A stretch of DNA of 8,066 nucleotides from an uncultured Lachnospiraceae bacterium. Its GTDB lineage: Bacteria; Bacillota; Clostridia; Lachnospirales; Lachnospiraceae. Location: NCBI GenBank assembly GCA_905236275.1, contig CAJOPI010000334.1:1-8066 (forward strand). Reading direction: 5' to 3'. Positions 6,977 to 8,066 of this stretch are shown piece after piece; within the stretch, counting starts at the first letter, position 1; the number at the start of each line of letters is the position of its first letter. Below the pieces are notes generated by a model, which saw only the letters and a program-made list of their open reading frames with translations, was not told the DNA's origin and made no database searches. The translations under genes were made by a program, and so were the position numbers.

Positions 6977-7453
6977 ATGATCTATTCAACAGAAGTCAAG
7001 AACATGTGCCCCATCGGACAGGGCGTACATCATGGTGCCGCACCGATTCCGGAAGAGGCAAAGTGGGTTAAGTCAAAGGAGATAAAGGATATCTCGGGAT
7101 ATACTCATGGTATTGGTTGGTGTGCTCCTCAGCAGGGAACCTGTAAGCTTTCCCTTAATGTTAAGGACGGCATTATTCAGGAGGCACTTGTTGAGACTAT
7201 CGGATGTTCCGGAATGACTCATTCGGCAGCAATGGCAGCTGAAATTCTTCCGGGTCTTACACTTCTTGAAGCACTTAATACAGACCTTGTTTGTGATGCA
7301 ATTAACACAGCAATGAGGGAACTCTTCCTTCAGATAGTATATGGTAGAACACAGAGTGCATTCTCTGAGGACGGACTTCAGATCGGTGCCGGACTTGAGG
7401 ATCTCGGTAAGGGCCAGAGATCAATGATCGGTACTACCTACGGTACTCTTTAG
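6977..7453 (+). CDS. NifU/IscU-like Fe-S cluster scaffold protein, N-terminal 158 residues up to an in-frame amber
   Basis: By the standard code the product has 158 residues. WCAPQQGTCKLSLNVKDGII followed by the TIGCSGMTHSAA block resembles the IscU/NifU_N core, in which a strand with a basic-hydrophobic pattern leads to a conserved Cys. Cysteines stand at 11, 49, 56, 77 and 106; Cys 77 (TIGCSG) corresponds to the middle ligand of IscU, while the arrangement around 49-56 differs. I recognise it as the scaffold-like family encoded next to GGGtGRT proteins in anaerobes, whose members run to about 230 residues. Expected role: cytoplasmic assembly or storage of an Fe-S cluster; the client is unknown. 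The start is clear: GGAG lies 9 bases upstream of the ATG. The TAG at 7451-7453 ends the frame early and the family-typical sequence continues directly after it (see 7454-7669). All five cysteines lie before the TAG, so the short product might still hold a cluster, but its C-terminal third would be missing. Confidence 0.85.
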   Translation: MIYSTEVKNMCPIGQGVHHGAAPIPEEAKWVKSKEIKDISGYTHGIGWCAPQQGTCKLSLNVKDGIIQEALVETIGCSGMTHSAAMAAEILPGLTLLEALNTDLVCDAINTAMRELFLQIVYGRTQSAFSEDGLQIGAGLEDLGKGQRSMIGTTYGTL

Positions 7454-7669
7454 AAAGGTCCCAGATATCTTGAACTTACAGACGGTTACATTACAGACCT
7501 CGCTTTGGACGAAAACGACGAGATCATCGGCTACAAGTATGTAAACTTCGGTAAGATGATGGAATTCATCAAGAACGGTGATGATGCTGCTGAAGCTCTG
7601 AAGAAGGCTTCAGGTCAGTATGGACGTGTTGCTGATGCTGTTAAATTCGTTGACCCGCGTAAAGAGTAA
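7454..7669 (+). pseudogene. C-terminal remainder of the Fe-S scaffold gene after the in-frame TAG
   Basis: The same reading frame continues after TAG for 71 sense codons to TAA at 7667-7669. It begins KGPRYLEL and ends DAVKFVDPRKE, and contains IIGYKYVNFGKMMEFIKNG. This matches my recollection of the C-terminus of full-length members of the family, so the two pieces together form a 230-residue protein with no frameshift, only one stop codon. No ATG with a ribosome binding site lies just after the TAG, so separate translation of this piece looks unlikely. Codon use is like that of the N-terminal part, with no sign of decay. The break is therefore recent, an error in the sequence, or a codon that is read through. 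Confidence 0.75.
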
Positions 7670-7674
7670 TATTT

Positions 7675-7680
7675 AGGAGG
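7675..7680 (+). promoter_or_regulatory. Strong ribosome binding site of the GGGtGRT gene
   Basis: A perfect AGGAGG lies 9 bases before the ATG at 7690 and 5 bases after the TAA of the scaffold frame. It allows the GGGtGRT gene to be translated independently of what happens at the upstream TAG. Confidence 0.7.
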
Positions 7681-7689
7681 ATAAAAGTA

Positions 7690-8066
7690 ATGGCACTGTT
7701 TGAATCATATGAGAGAAGAGAGAAGCAGATTCTCGCAAAGCTTAATGAATACGGAATCAGCTCCATCGAGGAGGCTGAGAAAATTACAAAGGATGCAGGA
7801 CTGGATGTTTACCATCTTATCGAGGGTATCCAGCCCATCTGTTTTGAGAATGCAAAGTGGGCTTACACAGTAGGTGCTGCTATCGCTATCAAGAAGAACT
7901 GCCGCAAGGCTTCCGAGGCTGCTGCAGCAATCGGTGAAGGTCTCCAGGCTTTCTGTATACCGGGTTCTGTTGCTGACAGACGTAAGGTTGGTCTCGGACA
8001 TGGTAACTTAGGAAAGATGCTTCTTGAAGAGGATACAGAGTGCTTCGCATTCCTTGCAGGTCACGA
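7690..8066 (+). CDS. GGGtGRT family protein, N-terminal part (runs off window)
   Basis: An open frame from ATG at 7690 continues to the window end (125 complete codons). It starts MALFESYERREKQILAKLNE and includes VYHLIEGIQPICFENAKWAY and CIPGSVADRRKVGLGHGNLG. I recognise this as the N-terminus of the GGGtGRT family (about 330 residues), named for a glycine-rich motif that is expected downstream of this window and so cannot be seen here. The biochemical function is not established. No signal peptide or membrane segment is visible, so it is probably cytoplasmic. The gene follows the scaffold frame by 20 bp with a strong ribosome binding site, and the pairing suggests it uses, carries or helps mature an Fe-S cluster; cysteines in IQPICFE, KKNCRKA, QAFCIPG and TECFAF are possible ligands. 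The family assignment is by recall of the sequence pattern. Confidence 0.85.
   Translation, partial: MALFESYERREKQILAKLNEYGISSIEEAEKITKDAGLDVYHLIEGIQPICFENAKWAYTVGAAIAIKKNCRKASEAAAAIGEGLQAFCIPGSVADRRKVGLGHGNLGKMLLEEDTECFAFLAGH

Noticed and set aside
7705..8001. Minus-strand open frame of 98 codons
   Set aside because: It is antisense to the GGGtGRT gene, which has a strong ribosome binding site and family-typical sequence.
1..8066. CRISPR array, tRNA or rRNA genes, insertion sequences
   Set aside because: I saw no regularly spaced repeats, no tRNA-like cloverleaf with conserved T-loop sequence, no rRNA signatures and no transposase-like proteins in any frame.

Overview
The window looks like a piece of an anaerobic Firmicutes chromosome, most likely Lachnospiraceae (Butyrivibrio, Pseudobutyrivibrio or a relative). 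Three things point there: moderately AT-rich DNA with strong AGGAGG-type ribosome binding sites; a NifU-like scaffold gene followed by a GGGtGRT-family gene, a pair I associate with strict anaerobes; and Cache-HAMP-SpoIIE phosphatases beside transporter and ATPase-like genes. The taxon is an inference from gene content, not a search result.

Left and centre (1-6734, all on the minus strand): five genes are read leftward from about 6734. In order they are a two-TM Cache-HAMP-SpoIIE phosphatase (4572-6734); a formyltransferase (3654-4454); a DUF2156 / phosphatidylglycerol lysyltransferase-like acyltransferase (2777-3652); a MATE-family transporter with a C-terminal histidine-kinase-type ATPase domain (1015-2775); and a second Cache-HAMP-SpoIIE phosphatase that overlaps the MATE gene by 4 bp and leaves the window at position 1. 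The last four genes have gaps of 1 bp or an overlap, so they are almost certainly one transcript. A gap of about 117 bp separates the first phosphatase from the formyltransferase. It holds a plausible promoter and a perfect 16-bp palindrome, so the four-gene part may have its own regulated promoter. The genes read as an envelope or signalling module: two extracytoplasmic sensors drive PP2C-type phosphatases, one membrane protein joins a transporter to an RsbW-like domain, and two enzymes could modify a small molecule, lipid or sugar. No STAS (anti-anti-sigma) partner is in the window.

Middle (6735-6976): a divergent intergenic region with a weak leftward promoter and a better rightward one.

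Right (6977-8066, plus strand): a NifU/IscU-like Fe-S scaffold gene and the start of a GGGtGRT-family gene, which runs off the right end. The scaffold frame is interrupted by a single in-frame TAG at 7451-7453. The frame continues for 71 family-like residues to a TAA at 7667-7669. This is a nonsense mutation, a sequence error, or amber readthrough/recoding, and it is the most checkable anomaly here.
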